Assembly: GCA_035699085.1 (NCBI GenBank)
Contig: DASSBG010000001.1
Span: 1 to 64,000, forward strand
Direction: 5' to 3'
From: DASSBG01 sp035699085
GTDB lineage: Bacteria > Pseudomonadota > Gammaproteobacteria > Xanthomonadales > Rhodanobacteraceae
Length of the DNA: 64,000 nt
The notes beneath the pieces are model-generated. The model did no database searches. It saw only the letters and a program-made list of their open reading frames with translations, and had not been told where the DNA came from. The position numbers and the translations under genes are program-made. This document shows, in pieces, positions 63,880 to 64,000 of this stretch (position 1 is the first letter of the stretch; every line of letters begins with the position of its first letter).

Positions 63880-64000
63880 ATGAGCGAGGACCACAGTAGC
63901 ACCGGCCCGGCGCACCGATCGTGGTGGGGGCGCCTGGGCCAGATACTCTCCGGCGAACCGCGCAACCGCGGCGACCTGCTGGACGAACTTCGCGGCGCCC
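63880..64000 (+). CDS. corC: CorC/HlyC-family transporter-associated protein, 5' end only
   Basis: The first 40 codons are visible: MSEDHSSTGPAHRSWWGRLG then QILSGEPRNRGDLLDELRGA, matching the N terminus of CorC/YbeX proteins (two CBS domains plus a CorC_HlyC domain lie beyond the window). The family is linked to magnesium and cobalt efflux and, with YbeZ and YbeY, to ribosome function. The position after phoH-ybeY supports the call; the gap to ybeY is 218 bp, larger than usual. Confidence 0.85.
   Translation, partial: MSEDHSSTGPAHRSWWGRLGQILSGEPRNRGDLLDELRGA

Overview
The window is high-GC chromosomal DNA (roughly two thirds G+C by eye) from a gammaproteobacterium, most likely of the order Lysobacterales/Xanthomonadales. 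That placement rests on protein flavour and gene order (thrS-infC-rpmI-rplT-pheS-pheT-ihfA-merR, petABC-sspAB, a phoH-ybeY-corC run, a PEP-CTERM-type polysaccharide export set); the genus cannot be told from the sequence alone. No tRNA, rRNA, CRISPR array, transposase or phage gene was found. Almost every long open frame opposite or inside the genes below is a high-GC shadow.

Layout. 1-4.4 kb: the 3'-truncated reading of a secreted RHS/YD-repeat protein on the minus strand, facing a small XRE regulator across a 30-bp palindrome. 5.0-12.8 kb (minus): the translation operon thrS, infC, rpmI, rplT, pheS, pheT, ihfA, merR. Upstream of thrS lie a near-consensus promoter, a tiny ORF encoding METTATD and an intrinsic terminator, which together look like a threonine-sensing transcription attenuator. 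infC starts at an AUC codon. 13.1-20.9 kb (plus): exopolysaccharide genes, namely two nucleotide-sugar enzymes, an outer-membrane export lipoprotein, a Wzz-type chain-length protein, a P-loop-degenerate tyrosine-kinase-like protein, a PEP-CTERM-associated outer-membrane beta-barrel and a galE-type epimerase; a glycosyltransferase and a methyltransferase follow, divergently arranged. 23.0-28.4 kb (minus): purE, purK, a CLC chloride channel with CBS domains, and dxs, in one overlapping transcription unit. 28.5-32.1 kb (plus): a Trm112-like protein, a DUF1631 protein and nadC. 32.2-37.0 kb (minus): an FHA protein, sspB, sspA and the cytochrome bc1 operon petABC, with a DegS-like protease divergent to petA. 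38.4-40.8 kb: a lytic transglycosylase and miaB.

40.9-50.6 kb holds sugar-phosphate metabolism: zwf, then tal-pgi-pgm-tkt joined by 4-nt overlaps, and a convergent pgl. Between tkt and pgl is a tandem array of about 195-bp units, each an imperfect palindrome plus spacer. 50.8-61.6 kb is a single 3,603-residue secreted mosaic protein (beta-helix modules, Big-1-like domain, many MBG-type domains, DUF11-like domain). 62.0-64.0 kb is phoH-ybeY-corC, which in related genomes normally sits next to miaB; here about 21 kb separates them.

Repeats run through the window: heptamer arrays (GGGACCC)n that occur as inverted pairs and enter the coding regions of phoH and ybeY; a GTTGGGGTTCGC...CACCGCCAACC palindrome family; and one long inverted repeat of the type I associate with REP/RAYT elements. 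The most interesting candidates for undescribed biology are the thrS leader, the shared F-x-(D/N)-G-F-E motif in the two giant secreted proteins, the paired heptamer arrays and the apparently ATP-blind BY-kinase homologue of the export locus.
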